64,000 nt of DNA, from positions 62,001 through 126,000 of the forward strand of contig NZ_QKMF01000001.1 in NCBI RefSeq assembly GCF_003208435.1. The letters run 5' to 3'. Below the pieces are notes generated by a model that had not been told where the DNA came from, searched no databases, and saw only the letters and a program-made list of their open reading frames with translations. Positions 36,809 to 45,724 of this stretch are shown here, piece by piece. Both the position numbers and the translations under genes were made by a program. How positions within the stretch are numbered: position 1 is the first letter of the stretch; every line of letters starts with the position of its first letter. This stretch comes from Pelagimonas varians (lineage in GTDB: Bacteria > Pseudomonadota > Alphaproteobacteria > Rhodobacterales > Rhodobacteraceae).

Positions 36809-38176
36809 TTACCTTTGGGTGTTTGCCAAAGCGGCCCGCACCGCGCCGATCAAACGGTCGATGTCTTGCGGTGTGGTTGCCCAATTGGAAACGCTGATCC
36901 GAAACCCTTTGCGTCCCTGCCATGTGGCGGGGCCAAACCACGCCTCGCCCGAGTTTTGTACATGCGCGGTGATCTCGGCGCAGGCGTCTTCGCGCCCGGG
37001 CAGGGTGGCAAAAACCTGATTGAATGCCACATCATGTGGAATCTCAAACCCAAGCGCGCGCAAACCCTTGGCAACGTCCAAGGCGTGGCTGTGAAACCTG
37101 TTTACCATGTCCTTTAGGCCGGTTTGGCCCAACGAAAGCAGCGCCGCCCAGGTTTCCGCTCCGCGGGCCGCGCGGCTGAATTCCGGTGCCAAATCCGCAG
37201 GTGTTGGATCAACCGCAGGCAAATAGCCCGCCCCAATCGCCATCGAGGCGCGCATCTCTTCGGGGTGTTTGCACAGGGCAATGCCGGAATCGTAAGGCGC
37301 GTTCAGCGTCTTATGGGCATCGACAACCCAACTGTCGGCGCGCTCAAGTCCGGTCAATCTGTTCCCAATCTTGTCGCTAATACGCGCCCAAAGGCCAAAG
37401 GCCCCGTCAACGTGTAGCCATGCGCCAGCGGCCTCGCACTTGCCCGCGATCTGGTCGAACGGGTCAGATGCGCCGGTGCAGACATTGCCCGCTTGGGTCA
37501 AAACAATACAACTGGCGTCAAGATCGGGCAAAAGTTCGGCGCGCATCCGGCCTTGGGCATCGGTTGGAACAAATTCGATGTTGTCGCTGCCCAGACCAAT
37601 CATGCGTAGGGATTTTAGCACCGTGGCATGAATCTCCGCGCTGGCAACCACCCTCAGGGCAGGGGCTCCGATCAACCCTTTGCCGCGCGCGTGGCCTAGC
37701 CGGTCCAACTGGCGATCCCGCGCGGTGGCCAGCAAGGTCAGATTCGCCATGGTCGCGCCAGTGGTAAAGCACCCTTCGACCTGCGGCGGTAGGTCCAGCA
37801 AGCCGGTGACCCAGTCAATGGCCGTACTCTCCATCGCCACGACTGACGGACCTGTGTCGGCGTTTGCGCATTGATCCCATGCGCTCAGCATCGCCCGCGC
37901 ACCAGAGGCGGCAGGCAAGCTGCCTCCAATCACATAGCCAAAATAGCGGCCAGCGGCGCTGGCAACGCTACCGTTTGCGCCTGCGCTTTCTATCAAATCC
38001 AGCACGTCATCCGGCCGCATCCCATTGTCCGGCAAGGGGAAACGCAGGTTGGCAATATTGGCTTTGTCGGCACAAACCGCCCGCGACGACAGGTTTTGCA
38101 AGTACTTCCCGCCTTTTTCTGCACCCGTAGCAAAGGCTAGGGCTTGGCTGCGCAGGGGATCTGGATCTATAGTCAT
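36809..38176 (-). CDS. PLP-dependent group II decarboxylase-like protein
   Basis: The 455-residue PLP enzyme shows the group II decarboxylase fold: FGYVIGGSLPAA, the GCFTTGATMANLTLLATARD cofactor-phosphate loop, VDGAFGLWA with the PLP-ring Asp, and Schiff-base Lys289 in VVDAHKTLNAPYDSG. Family members act on tyrosine, DOPA, glutamate, aspartate or are aldolase-like; no substrate can be assigned. It starts at ATG 38176 and is divergent from an ArsR regulator only 33 bases away, with a palindrome in between that probably controls both. Confidence 0.88.
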   Translation of the reverse strand: MTIDPDPLRSQALAFATGAEKGGKYLQNLSSRAVCADKANIANLRFPLPDNGMRPDDVLDLIESAGANGSVASAAGRYFGYVIGGSLPAASGARAMLSAWDQCANADTGPSVVAMESTAIDWVTGLLDLPPQVEGCFTTGATMANLTLLATARDRQLDRLGHARGKGLIGAPALRVVASAEIHATVLKSLRMIGLGSDNIEFVPTDAQGRMRAELLPDLDASCIVLTQAGNVCTGASDPFDQIAGKCEAAGAWLHVDGAFGLWARISDKIGNRLTGLERADSWVVDAHKTLNAPYDSGIALCKHPEEMRASMAIGAGYLPAVDPTPADLAPEFSRAARGAETWAALLSLGQTGLKDMVNRFHSHALDVAKGLRALGFEIPHDVAFNQVFATLPGREDACAEITAHVQNSGEAWFGPATWQGRKGFRISVSNWATTPQDIDRLIGAVRAALANTQR

Positions 38177-38187
38177 ATCGTCAACAA

Positions 38188-38197
38188 CCTATATAGG
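38188..38197. promoter_or_regulatory. Palindromic operator between PLP enzyme and ArsR gene
   Basis: CCTATATAGG is a perfect 10-bp palindrome 12 bases from each start codon, flanked by a related CTCTATAT. Its place in a 33-bp divergent gap suggests that the ArsR protein binds it. Confidence 0.5.
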
Positions 38198-38209
38198 AAA
38201 ACCTCTATA

Positions 38210-38551
38210 TTGACAATCGACGATATAGATCAGGAGTCAAGCGTCAAGGTTTTTGCGGCGCTGTCCAGTCCTGTGCGGCTGCAAATTTTACTGTGGTTAT
38301 TGGACCCGCGCCCGCATTTTCCGGTTCAGCGCGATGGGGAACTGGTCAAAGACGGGGTTTGTGTCGGGGCAATCACCGAAAAAACCGGTCTGACGCAGCC
38401 AACAATCAGTGCGCATATGAAAAAACTGGCCGGTGCCGGATTGGTCACGGGGCAGAAATTCGGCAACTGGATTTTTTATAAGCCGGATCGGGATCGTTTG
38501 GCGCGCTTCGGCGGTGCGTTGCAAGACGCGGCGCTTCGGCCGCCGCGTTAA
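38210..38551 (+). CDS. ArsR-family transcriptional regulator
   Basis: The 113-residue winged-helix protein has AALSSPVRLQILLWLLD, VGAITEKTGLTQPTISAHMKKLAGAGLVTGQKFGNWIFYKPD, typical of ArsR/SmtB repressors. No metal-binding CXC motif is present in helix 3, so the signal may be organic. I chose TTG at 38210, with AGGA upstream. A longer frame from 38144 would overlap the divergent PLP gene and have no ribosome site. It probably controls that gene and itself. Confidence 0.85.
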   Translation: MTIDDIDQESSVKVFAALSSPVRLQILLWLLDPRPHFPVQRDGELVKDGVCVGAITEKTGLTQPTISAHMKKLAGAGLVTGQKFGNWIFYKPDRDRLARFGGALQDAALRPPR

Positions 38552-38575
38552 CATCCACAAAGCGTGAAACCCCGA

Positions 38576-39115
38576 TCAGTCTTCGAAACGGACCTTGCCG
38601 ATAAAAGGCAGGTTGCGATTTCGCTGCGCAAAATCAATGCCATAGCCGACAACAAATTCATCGGGGATTTCAAATCCAATCCAATCGGCACGAATATCGA
38701 CTTCGCGGCGGCTGGGTTTATCCAGCAGTGCAATGGTACGCAGGCGGGCAGGGCCGCGCGATTCCAACAGATGAATGACGTGATTCAGCGTGTGGCCGGT
38801 ATCGACAATATCTTCGACCAGCAACACGTCGCGCCCTTCGATAGGGCCGCGCAAGTCTTTGAGAATGCGCACTTCTCGGCTCGATTCCGTTGCGTTCCCG
38901 TAGGAAGAGGCCTCAAGAAAATCCACCTCGACCGGCATGTCCAATTCGCGCACCAGATCCGCGATAAAAACAAAGGACCCGCGCAGCAGACCGACAACAA
39001 CCAGCTTATCCGTCTCGGAGAAGTCGTTTTGGATTTCGCGGCTGAGTTCTTCGATCCGCGCGGCGATGGATTTGGCCGAAATCATCTCGTCTACGACATA
39101 TGGACGCTGTGTCAT
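38576..39115 (-). CDS. hpt: Hypoxanthine phosphoribosyltransferase
   Basis: Hpt salvages hypoxanthine or guanine to IMP or GMP with PRPP. The 179-residue protein has [19 protein letters not shown], the catalytic PRPP loop [13 protein letters not shown] and the C-terminal [13 protein letters not shown] with the purine-binding residues. Its length fits. It is convergent with the ArsR gene, with only 24 bases between. Confidence 0.95.
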   Translation of the reverse strand: MTQRPYVVDEMISAKSIAARIEELSREIQNDFSETDKLVVVGLLRGSFVFIADLVRELDMPVEVDFLEASSYGNATESSREVRILKDLRGPIEGRDVLLVEDIVDTGHTLNHVIHLLESRGPARLRTIALLDKPSRREVDIRADWIGFEIPDEFVVGYGIDFAQRNRNLPFIGKVRFED

Positions 39116-39234
39116 GGCTTTGCCCTTGTATTTTCCGCGTTAGAATACGACATCTTACCGACAAGTCACGGCCAGAAAGTGCTCAATGATCGCATTTTGC
39201 ATAGCCGTTAACGCCCCGGTCGCAAGAGAGCAAG

Positions 39235-39684
39235 ATGCCTTCCCATTCCGAGACAAAACGCCTGCCTTACTCCGCCCAACAAATGTATGACCTTGTTGGG
39301 GATGTGGCGAGCTATCCGAAGTTTTTGCCGTGGACGGCTGCGGCCCGTATAAGGTCCTCCGATCAACATGCTGATCACACCGAAATGCTGGCTGATCTGG
39401 TGATCAGTTTCAAAGTGTTTCGTGAACGTTTCGGCAGCCGTGTGCGTTTGTTCCCGGGCGAGATGCGCATTGAAACCGAATATCTAGATGGACCGTTCAA
39501 ATATCTGGTGTCGAACTGGCGCTTTGTTGATGCGCCTGATGGCGGTTGCGACGTGTCCTTTGACGTGGATTTCGAGTTCAAAAACGTGATTTTGCAAAAG
39601 GCTGCGGGTCTGTTCTTTTACGAGGCCATGCAGCGCATTGTCCGGGCTTTTGAGGGACGGGCGCAGGTTCTTTATGACACATGA
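39235..39684 (+). CDS. COQ10/RatA-like START-domain protein
   Basis: The 149-residue protein belongs to the COQ10/RatA SRPBCC family, with TKRLPYSAQQMYDLVGDVASYPKFLPWTAAARI, FRERFGSRV, GPFKYLVSNWRF and FEFKNVILQKAAGLFFYEA. COQ10 proteins bind ubiquinone and help respiration; RatA in E. coli was reported as a ribosome-associated toxin. The ubiquinone role is more likely in alphaproteobacteria. Its end overlaps the start of the MmgE/PrpD gene by 11 bases. Confidence 0.9.
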   Translation: MPSHSETKRLPYSAQQMYDLVGDVASYPKFLPWTAAARIRSSDQHADHTEMLADLVISFKVFRERFGSRVRLFPGEMRIETEYLDGPFKYLVSNWRFVDAPDGGCDVSFDVDFEFKNVILQKAAGLFFYEAMQRIVRAFEGRAQVLYDT

Positions 39685-40927
39685 CTGGCTGATCCCGGCT
39701 TTGGCCGATCCGCCCCCCGAGGCGCTGGACATGATGCGTTTGTCTTTGGTGGATTGGGCGGCCTGCGGAATAGCCGGCCGGTCTGAACCTGTCGCGCAAA
39801 TCACCCGCGCCATGGCATTGGATGAAGGCGGAACAGCTCAGGCATCGCTGTTTGGCGGCGGCCAAGTGCCTGCCCGTGCGGCGGCTTTGGTCAATGGGGC
39901 AACCAGCCATGCGCTGGATTACGACGACACACATTTCGCCCATATCGGCCACCCGTCTGTTGCCGTGAATTCCGCCGCTTTGGCGATGGCGCAGCTACAA
40001 GGTGCGGATTTCGATGCATTTTGGCGCGCCTGTTTGGCTGGTTGTGAGGCTTCGATCCGGATCGGGTTGGAACTGGGGCGCGGACATTATCAGGTCGGGT
40101 TTCATCAAACCGGCACGGCCGGAGCCTTTGGGGCGACAGTTGCCGCAGGGGTTCTTTTGGGGCTGACCAAAGGCCAAATGGCACATGCCATTGGCTTGGT
40201 CAGCACCCGCGCTTCGGGGTTGAAATCGCAATTCGGAACGATGGGAAAACCTTACAACGCGGGGATTGCGGCCTCGAACGGGGTTGAGGCGGCTTTGCTG
40301 GCGTCACGGGGTTTTATCTCAAATCCGGATGCTTTGACGGGCCAGAACGGGTTTTTGCCGACGCATCATGCAGACGGCACGGGCGCACAGCCGGACGGGT
40401 GGTTGATGACCCAAATCAGTCACAAGTTTCACGCCTGTTGTCACGGGTTGCATGCGGTGCTTGAAGCTGTAGAGACGTTGAAACCCTGCGATCCAGCAGC
40501 GATTGAACGCATAGACATCGCAACCCATCCGCGTTGGTTGACCGTGTGCAATCTGCCCGATCCGAAAACCGGTCTTGAGGCGAAATTCAGCTATCGGGCT
40601 GTGGTTGCCTTGTCATTGTTGGGATTTGATACTGCGGCGCTGTCGACCTATGAGGACGTGGTTCTGTCGCATCCCGAGTTGGCCGGACTACAGAGTAAAA
40701 TCAACGTGACGGGCGATGCAGGTCTCCCTGAAACCGCATCGCGGATTTCCATTGTGTCTTCTGAAAGTGTGGCTGCCTATTTTGACTTGAACAGCCCGAT
40801 AGATGTTCAAACCCGATCCGCGAAAATCAAATCCAAAGCCAAAGCTTTGACCGGCGACGACGCCCTTTGGCATGCGGTTGCAAACGAAAACCTGCAGCAG
40901 ATTGTGGCTCTGATCGGCGCTGCCTAA
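39674..40927 (+). CDS. MmgE/PrpD family protein
   Basis: The 417-residue protein has the MmgE/PrpD pattern: DWAACGIAGR, GATSHALDYDDTHFAHIGHPSVAVNSAALA, GRGHYQVGFHQTGTAGAFGATVAAGVLLGL, and SGLKSQFGTMGKPYNAGIAASNGVEAALLA. Members include 2-methylcitrate dehydratase and cis-aconitate decarboxylase; the set of neighbours does not show the methylcitrate cycle. The start ATG at 39674 lies inside the end of the COQ10-like gene. The actual substrate is unknown. Confidence 0.88.
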   Translation: MTHDWLIPALADPPPEALDMMRLSLVDWAACGIAGRSEPVAQITRAMALDEGGTAQASLFGGGQVPARAAALVNGATSHALDYDDTHFAHIGHPSVAVNSAALAMAQLQGADFDAFWRACLAGCEASIRIGLELGRGHYQVGFHQTGTAGAFGATVAAGVLLGLTKGQMAHAIGLVSTRASGLKSQFGTMGKPYNAGIAASNGVEAALLASRGFISNPDALTGQNGFLPTHHADGTGAQPDGWLMTQISHKFHACCHGLHAVLEAVETLKPCDPAAIERIDIATHPRWLTVCNLPDPKTGLEAKFSYRAVVALSLLGFDTAALSTYEDVVLSHPELAGLQSKINVTGDAGLPETASRISIVSSESVAAYFDLNSPIDVQTRSAKIKSKAKALTGDDALWHAVANENLQQIVALIGAA

Positions 40928-41011
40928 CGTGGATTTTCTCGGCGTTTTGCACTGGCTTTCTTGAAACCCCTCAGACTGCATTGTTTCCACGGCTTTTAGG
41001 CGTGCAAACAA

Positions 41012-41037
41012 AAAGGGGCCCCGCGAAGGGCCCCTTT
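41012..41037. terminator. Bidirectional terminator between MmgE/PrpD and amtB
   Basis: The perfect stem AAAGGGGCCC / GGGCCCCTTT with loop CGCGAA sits between convergent stops, with A and T runs on either side. Confidence 0.9.
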
Positions 41038-41060
41038 GTTATGTCGCAAGCGTACGAAAA

Positions 41061-42242
41061 TCAGCTGTTGTGATCGTAGGCGCGTTCGCCGTGCACCATC
41101 AGGTCCAGCCCGTTGGTTTCGGTTTCCGCGTCAACCCGCAGCGGTGTGATGGCTTTGACGATAAAGATCAGCGCCACTGTCACAACTGTGGTGAAGATCC
41201 CCACGATGACCAAGCCGCCCAGCTGGGCCGCCCATGTGCCAGCGCCAAAGACGGCGATCATGATTGTGCCAAAGATGCCGCCAACGCCGTGAACCGCAAA
41301 CACATCCAGTGTGTCGTCGATTTTCAACTTGTTGCGTACCAAGGTCACCGCTTCCTGACACAGCACACCGGCGATGGCACCGATGGCCAAGGCTTCTATC
41401 GGGCCGACAAAGCCGGATGCGGGGGTGATCGACGCCAGACCGGCGATTGTACCGGTGACAAGGCCAACCAGCGATGCTTTGCCAAACTTGATCTTTTCCC
41501 ACAAGGCCCATGACAGCGATGCTGTTGCCGCTGAGATATGCGTTACAGTCAGCGCCATGGCCGCGCCGCCATCTGCCGCCAGTTGAGAGCCGCCGTTAAA
41601 GCCGAACCAGCCGACCCAAAGCATGGCCGCACCGATCATGACATAGCCGGGGTTGTGTGGCGGAGTGTTGTGGTTTTTGCGCGGGCCAAGAAAGACCGCA
41701 ATCAAGATCGCTGCCAGACCGGCTGTTTCGTGCACCACAATACCGCCTGCAAAGTCTTTGACACCGATCTCGCCGAAAATGCCACCATCTGCCAGAAATC
41801 CGCCGCCCCAGATCCAGTGAACCACCGGTGCGTAGCACAGCAGCATCCAAAGGCCGGAAAACAGCATCACAAAACCAAATCCGATGCGTTCGACATAAGC
41901 GCCGACGATCAGCGCCGGTGTGATGATGGCAAAAGTCATCTGAAAGGCAAAGAACAGCACTTCTGGAAGTGTGCCTGACAGGCTATCCGCCGTAACACCG
42001 TTCAAGAACGCTTTGTCCAAGCCGCCCCAAAAACCGGTTCCGCCGCCGCCAAAGGCGATGGAGTAGCCGACAGCCAGCCAAAGCACGCTCATCAGGCAGG
42101 CGATGGCGTAGCAATGCATGAAAACGCTGAGCACGTTGCGCGCCCGTACAAGCCCGCCGTAAAACAATGCCAAACCCGGCAGTGTCATGAACAGCACCAG
42201 CGCAGTGGCGACGATGATCCAGGCGGTATCCGCTCCGTTCAT
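41061..42242 (-). CDS. amtB: Ammonium transporter AmtB
   Basis: AmtB moves ammonium across the inner membrane. The 393-residue protein has the Amt pattern with about 11 helices, starting ADTAWIIVATALVLFMTLPGLALFYGGLVRARN. The channel twin histidines are seen in VHETAGLAA and FAVHGVGGIFG. It lacks a cleavable signal peptide. No glnK gene precedes it, although glnK-amtB pairs are common. A dyad matching the Rhodobacter NtrC site pattern lies about 150 bases upstream, so nitrogen control is expected. Confidence 0.96.
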   Translation of the reverse strand: MNGADTAWIIVATALVLFMTLPGLALFYGGLVRARNVLSVFMHCYAIACLMSVLWLAVGYSIAFGGGGTGFWGGLDKAFLNGVTADSLSGTLPEVLFFAFQMTFAIITPALIVGAYVERIGFGFVMLFSGLWMLLCYAPVVHWIWGGGFLADGGIFGEIGVKDFAGGIVVHETAGLAAILIAVFLGPRKNHNTPPHNPGYVMIGAAMLWVGWFGFNGGSQLAADGGAAMALTVTHISAATASLSWALWEKIKFGKASLVGLVTGTIAGLASITPASGFVGPIEALAIGAIAGVLCQEAVTLVRNKLKIDDTLDVFAVHGVGGIFGTIMIAVFGAGTWAAQLGGLVIVGIFTTVVTVALIFIVKAITPLRVDAETETNGLDLMVHGERAYDHNS

Positions 42243-42371
42243 TGGTCTTTCCCTTCAGTTGTCCCGTTTGACAGGGCTTCAAGCGGGATTCGGACGCGGA
42301 AAAAAGATGCAAGGTGGTTTCAGGCTGCGTAAATCTGCGCCGGTTTGCGTATTGCTCAAAATATAGGCTCT

Positions 42372-42412
42372 AAAATTCCAATACGCCCCAAAATAGGGCG
42401 TTTTGGAATTTT
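42372..42412. promoter_or_regulatory. Long hairpin containing an NtrC-like CGCC-N9-GGC site upstream of amtB
   Basis: The 17-pair stem (one mismatch, loop CAAAATA) has outer arms AAAATTCC / GGAATTTT. Its inner part CGCC-N9-GGC at 42384-42399 matches the NtrC site that I recall from Rhodobacter capsulatus. It is about 140-170 bases before the amtB ATG. It also follows cinA and could be a processing hairpin or terminator instead. Confidence 0.45.
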
Positions 42413-42452
42413 TCAATTTGCGTAGCAATTGGGCGGCAATTGATGTGCCTGC

Positions 42453-42929
42453 TTAGTTTGAGAGCGCTACCAAGATCAAGGACAGGGCGTGCAGGGTGGC
42501 CGCGCTGCGGACCTCGGCGCGCCCCAAGGCTCCGTGTTCGACGGTTTCGCTGGTGACGCCTTGGGCGGTGGCAAGGGCATAGCAGACCCTGCCTTCGGGT
42601 TTGAAATCAGAGCCACCGGGCCCTGCGATGCCGCTGATCGCCACGGCAATATCGGCCTTGGCGGCGGACAGTGCCCCAAGCGCCATCTCGCGCGCGACCT
42701 CTTCGGAGACGGCACCGTAGGTTTCCAATGAGGCCGGGCGGACGCCCAGCATTTCTGCTTTGGCGGTGTTGGAATAGGTGACAAAGCCGCGTTCAAAAAT
42801 CGCCGAACTGCCCCCAATGTCGGTCAAAGCTGCTGCAACCTTGCCGCCTGTGCAGCTTTCGGCGCAGGTGACGGTCTTGCCCTGAGTGCGGGCAAGATCC
42901 AGAATTTGGGCTGCAAGCGCTTCGGTCAC
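42453..42929 (-). CDS. CinA C-terminal domain protein (PncC-type NMN amidase)
   Basis: The 158-residue protein consists only of the CinA C-terminal amidase domain, with TVTCAESCTGGKVAAALTDIGGSSAIFERGFVTYSN and AISGIAGPGGSDFKPEGRV. Such PncC enzymes deamidate nicotinamide mononucleotide to feed NAD salvage. The GTG start at 42929 overlaps the pgpA stop as GTGA. It is the last gene of the ispDF-pgpA-cinA unit. Confidence 0.92.
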   Translation of the reverse strand: MTEALAAQILDLARTQGKTVTCAESCTGGKVAAALTDIGGSSAIFERGFVTYSNTAKAEMLGVRPASLETYGAVSEEVAREMALGALSAAKADIAVAISGIAGPGGSDFKPEGRVCYALATAQGVTSETVEHGALGRAEVRSAATLHALSLILVALSN

Positions 42930-43420
42930 ATCAGCACCCCGTGATAAAGAGAGGCAAGCGCAATGGTGCAAATCGCGGCGAACAGGCCAGCGACAACATC
43001 ATCCAGCATGACTCCCAAAGGGGTGCCCATACGGTCGGCTTTGCCAATCAGCCACGGTTTGGTGATGTCAAACAGCCGGAACAGCACAAATCCGGCGATC
43101 CAGCCGGGCCACAGCCGCCAGATCTCGATCCCCATCATGCCGGCACCGAAGCTGACCGGAAACAGGGCGATCCACTGACCAACCAATTCGTCGATCACCA
43201 CCCAGCTGGGATCATGGTCTTTTTCGGTCACGGCATTGGCGGTGACCTGCGCAGTTGCATACCACCCCAATCCAAAGGCGAGGGTGGTCAGCGCCACCAG
43301 CAAGGTGAACCCGCCTATCTGGTGCACAAGATAGGCCAAAGGCAAAGAGGCCAGCGATCCCCAGGTCCCGGGCGCAGGTTTCAAGAACCCGACATAACAG
43401 AGCGATGCGATAGCTTTCAT
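42926..43420 (-). CDS. pgpA: Phosphatidylglycerophosphatase A
   Basis: PgpA dephosphorylates phosphatidylglycerophosphate to phosphatidylglycerol in the inner membrane. The 164-residue protein has the typical start [31 protein letters not shown], the conserved [19 protein letters not shown] with acidic metal ligands, [20 protein letters not shown] and a C-terminal helix [11 protein letters not shown]. It overlaps ispDF by ATGA and cinA by GTGA. Confidence 0.95.
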   Translation of the reverse strand: MKAIASLCYVGFLKPAPGTWGSLASLPLAYLVHQIGGFTLLVALTTLAFGLGWYATAQVTANAVTEKDHDPSWVVIDELVGQWIALFPVSFGAGMMGIEIWRLWPGWIAGFVLFRLFDITKPWLIGKADRMGTPLGVMLDDVVAGLFAAICTIALASLYHGVLM

Positions 43421-44556
43421 GTTTTCACCAATGTTGCGGTGGCAAGCGCCGCAATCCCTTCTTCGCGTCCTGTAAATCCCAGCCGCTCCGAGGTTGTCGC
43501 CTTGATCGACACACGATCAGAAGGCAGCCCCATAATACGGCCCATTTCGGCCATCATAGCGTTGGCGTGTGGCCCTACTTTGGGCCGTTCGCAGATCAAA
43601 GTGCAATCGACATTGCCGATCTCAAACCCCTTGTCGCGGGCCAGATCGCAGGCATGGCGCAAGAAAATCTCGCTCGCGGCCCCTTTCCACTGCGGATCAG
43701 AGGGCGGAAAATGGCGGCCGATGTCACCCATCGCCAGCGCGCCATAAATCGCATCGGTGACCGCATGCATGCCGACATCGGCATCGCTATGACCTTTCAG
43801 TTTGCGATCATGCGGCACGCTGACCCCGCATAGAATGACATGATCACCCTCCTCGAAGGCGTGTACGTCAAAGCCGTTGCCAAGCCGTATGTCCATGCTG
43901 TTCTCCTTAGGGGCCAGTAATTGTGCTGCCCGATCAAAATCATCGGGGCCGGTTATTTTCAAGTTCCGCTCATCACCCGGAACGATGGCGACGTCCATCC
44001 CTGCGGCGCGTGCCACTTCTACATCATCCGCCGCGCCGCCGGGGTGGGCGCGGTGCGCGGCTAGAATGGCAGCGTAGTGGAAGCCCTGTGGCGTTTGGGC
44101 GCGAAACAGCCCGCTGCGATCGCGGGTGCCGGTGACACGTTGCGCCGCGCCGGTCCAAAGCGCATCCGTTACCTCAAGGGCAGGGGCCGCGCCTGAGTAG
44201 GCTTCAAGCGCGTCCAGCACCGATTGTGCAACCGGCCAAGGCAGGCAAGGGCGGGCGACATCGTGAATAAGAACGTGGTCGGGCGGCGATATTGCCAAGG
44301 CCTCAAGCCCGTTTCGGACCGATCCGGCGCGATCTGCTGCACCATGTACCAGCGTCACTTCCAAGCCGTTGATTAGATCCATAGCGCGGGTTTCATCGTC
44401 CGGGTGGATGACCATAATGACCTGATCCAGCGCGCAAAACGCCTCAAGCGTCCAGCGCGCGACAGGTTTTCCGGCGACCTCTTGCCATTGTTTTGGCAGT
44501 GGCCCTTTGGCTCGGGTGCCGCGCCCTGCGGCGACGATGATGGCAGCTGTTGTCAT
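43417..44556 (-). CDS. ispDF: Bifunctional IspD/IspF (MEP pathway)
   Basis: This fusion enzyme carries out the MEP cytidylyltransferase and MEcPP synthase steps of isoprenoid synthesis. The 379-residue protein has an IspD domain (about 1-215, [29 protein letters not shown]) and an IspF domain (about 222-379, [45 protein letters not shown]). The zinc ligands Asp and His of IspF are in DVHAF. Such fusion is common in alphaproteobacteria. The ATG at 44556 has GAAGGTGAG upstream. It is divergent from dusB. Confidence 0.96.
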   Translation of the reverse strand: MTTAAIIVAAGRGTRAKGPLPKQWQEVAGKPVARWTLEAFCALDQVIMVIHPDDETRAMDLINGLEVTLVHGAADRAGSVRNGLEALAISPPDHVLIHDVARPCLPWPVAQSVLDALEAYSGAAPALEVTDALWTGAAQRVTGTRDRSGLFRAQTPQGFHYAAILAAHRAHPGGAADDVEVARAAGMDVAIVPGDERNLKITGPDDFDRAAQLLAPKENSMDIRLGNGFDVHAFEEGDHVILCGVSVPHDRKLKGHSDADVGMHAVTDAIYGALAMGDIGRHFPPSDPQWKGAASEIFLRHACDLARDKGFEIGNVDCTLICERPKVGPHANAMMAEMGRIMGLPSDRVSIKATTSERLGFTGREEGIAALATATLVKT

Positions 44557-44740
44557 GGTCTCACCTTCTACTGGCACGGGTTTATGCGCTGCGGCGCGCA
44601 TTCGCAATCTGGCAAGAGAGGTGATTAAATATTAGGCAGTTGACAGGAATTGCTGCGGCGCAACATGCAAAAATGGCTTGAAATATTGTAGAGTATGGGC
44701 GCAGGGGCTACGTAATAGGCAATGCACAAGGATTAGGCGT

Positions 44741-45724
44741 TTGGGCTTTTCTCTCGGAAAACAAAGGATATCGGCACCTGTGATACTCGCCCCTCTGGCG
44801 GGAATCACCGATTTGCCGTTCCGCAATCTGGTGTCCAGCTTTGGCGCAGGCTTGGTGGTGTCCGAGATGATTGCATCGGGCGAATTCCTGACAGCCCGTC
44901 CCGGCACCCGTGAAAAGGCAGAACTGGGCGCGCAAATCGAAAACACATCGGTCCAGATCGCGGGCCGTGACGCGGGGGCCATGTCCGAAGCGGCAAAGCG
45001 TGTGGCTGACATGGGCGCGCGGGTGATTGACATCAACATGGGGTGCCCCGCGAAAAAGGTCACAGGCGGTTGGTCCGGCTCTGCTTTGATGCAGATGCCA
45101 GACCATGCACTTAGCCTGATCGAAGCCGTCGTGGCGGCGGTGGATGTACCAGTTACGCTCAAGACGCGGCTGGGTTGGGACGGCGCATCAATCAACGCGC
45201 CAGTGCTTGCGTCCCGCGCAGTTCAAGCCGGCGTTCAGATGGTGGTGATCCACGGCCGGACGCGCTGTCAGTTTTACAAAGGTCGGGCCGATTGGCACGC
45301 GATCCGCGCGGTCCGCGAGGCGATTGACGTGCCGTTGATTGCCAATGGCGATATTGTCGGATCAGGATCGGCGCGGGCGGCTTTGCGCGGCTCTGGCGCA
45401 GATGGCGTGATGGTTGGACGCGGCACGCAAGGTGCGCCTTGGAAGCTGGCGGAAATTTCGGCGGCGCTCTATGGGACGCCGCAACCGGACATCCCATATG
45501 GAAAGGCCTTTAGTGACATGGTTTCAGGCCATTACGAAGCAATGCTCGGCTTTTACGGTGAGGTGCTGGGCAATCGCTGCGCCCGCAAACATCTGGGCTG
45601 GTATATGGACCGCGCCGCGACCCCGCGTGCGCTTAGGGCCCGCGTATTGACTGAAAAAAGCAGCGCAGAGGTGCTGCGCCTGCTGCCCGAAGCCCTAGCC
45701 AACGACATGCAGGAGGCCGCATAA
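44741..45724 (+). CDS. dusB: tRNA-dihydrouridine synthase DusB (NifR3)
   Basis: DusB reduces uridine to dihydrouridine in tRNA with FMN. The 327-residue TIM-barrel protein has APVILAPLAGITDLPFRNL, the catalytic Cys in DINMGCPAKKVTGGWSGSAL, and VIHGRTRCQFYKGRADW. I chose TTG at 44741, because AAGGA lies eight bases upstream and the protein then begins with the family-typical segment. Its position upstream of ntrBC is the classic nifR3 arrangement, and it overlaps the ntrB start by one base. Confidence 0.93.
   Translation: MGFSLGKQRISAPVILAPLAGITDLPFRNLVSSFGAGLVVSEMIASGEFLTARPGTREKAELGAQIENTSVQIAGRDAGAMSEAAKRVADMGARVIDINMGCPAKKVTGGWSGSALMQMPDHALSLIEAVVAAVDVPVTLKTRLGWDGASINAPVLASRAVQAGVQMVVIHGRTRCQFYKGRADWHAIRAVREAIDVPLIANGDIVGSGSARAALRGSGADGVMVGRGTQGAPWKLAEISAALYGTPQPDIPYGKAFSDMVSGHYEAMLGFYGEVLGNRCARKHLGWYMDRAATPRALRARVLTEKSSAEVLRLLPEALANDMQEAA

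Noticed and set aside
38144-38209. Longer ArsR start
   Set aside because: It overlaps the divergent PLP gene start and has no ribosome site; TTG 38210 fits the domain.
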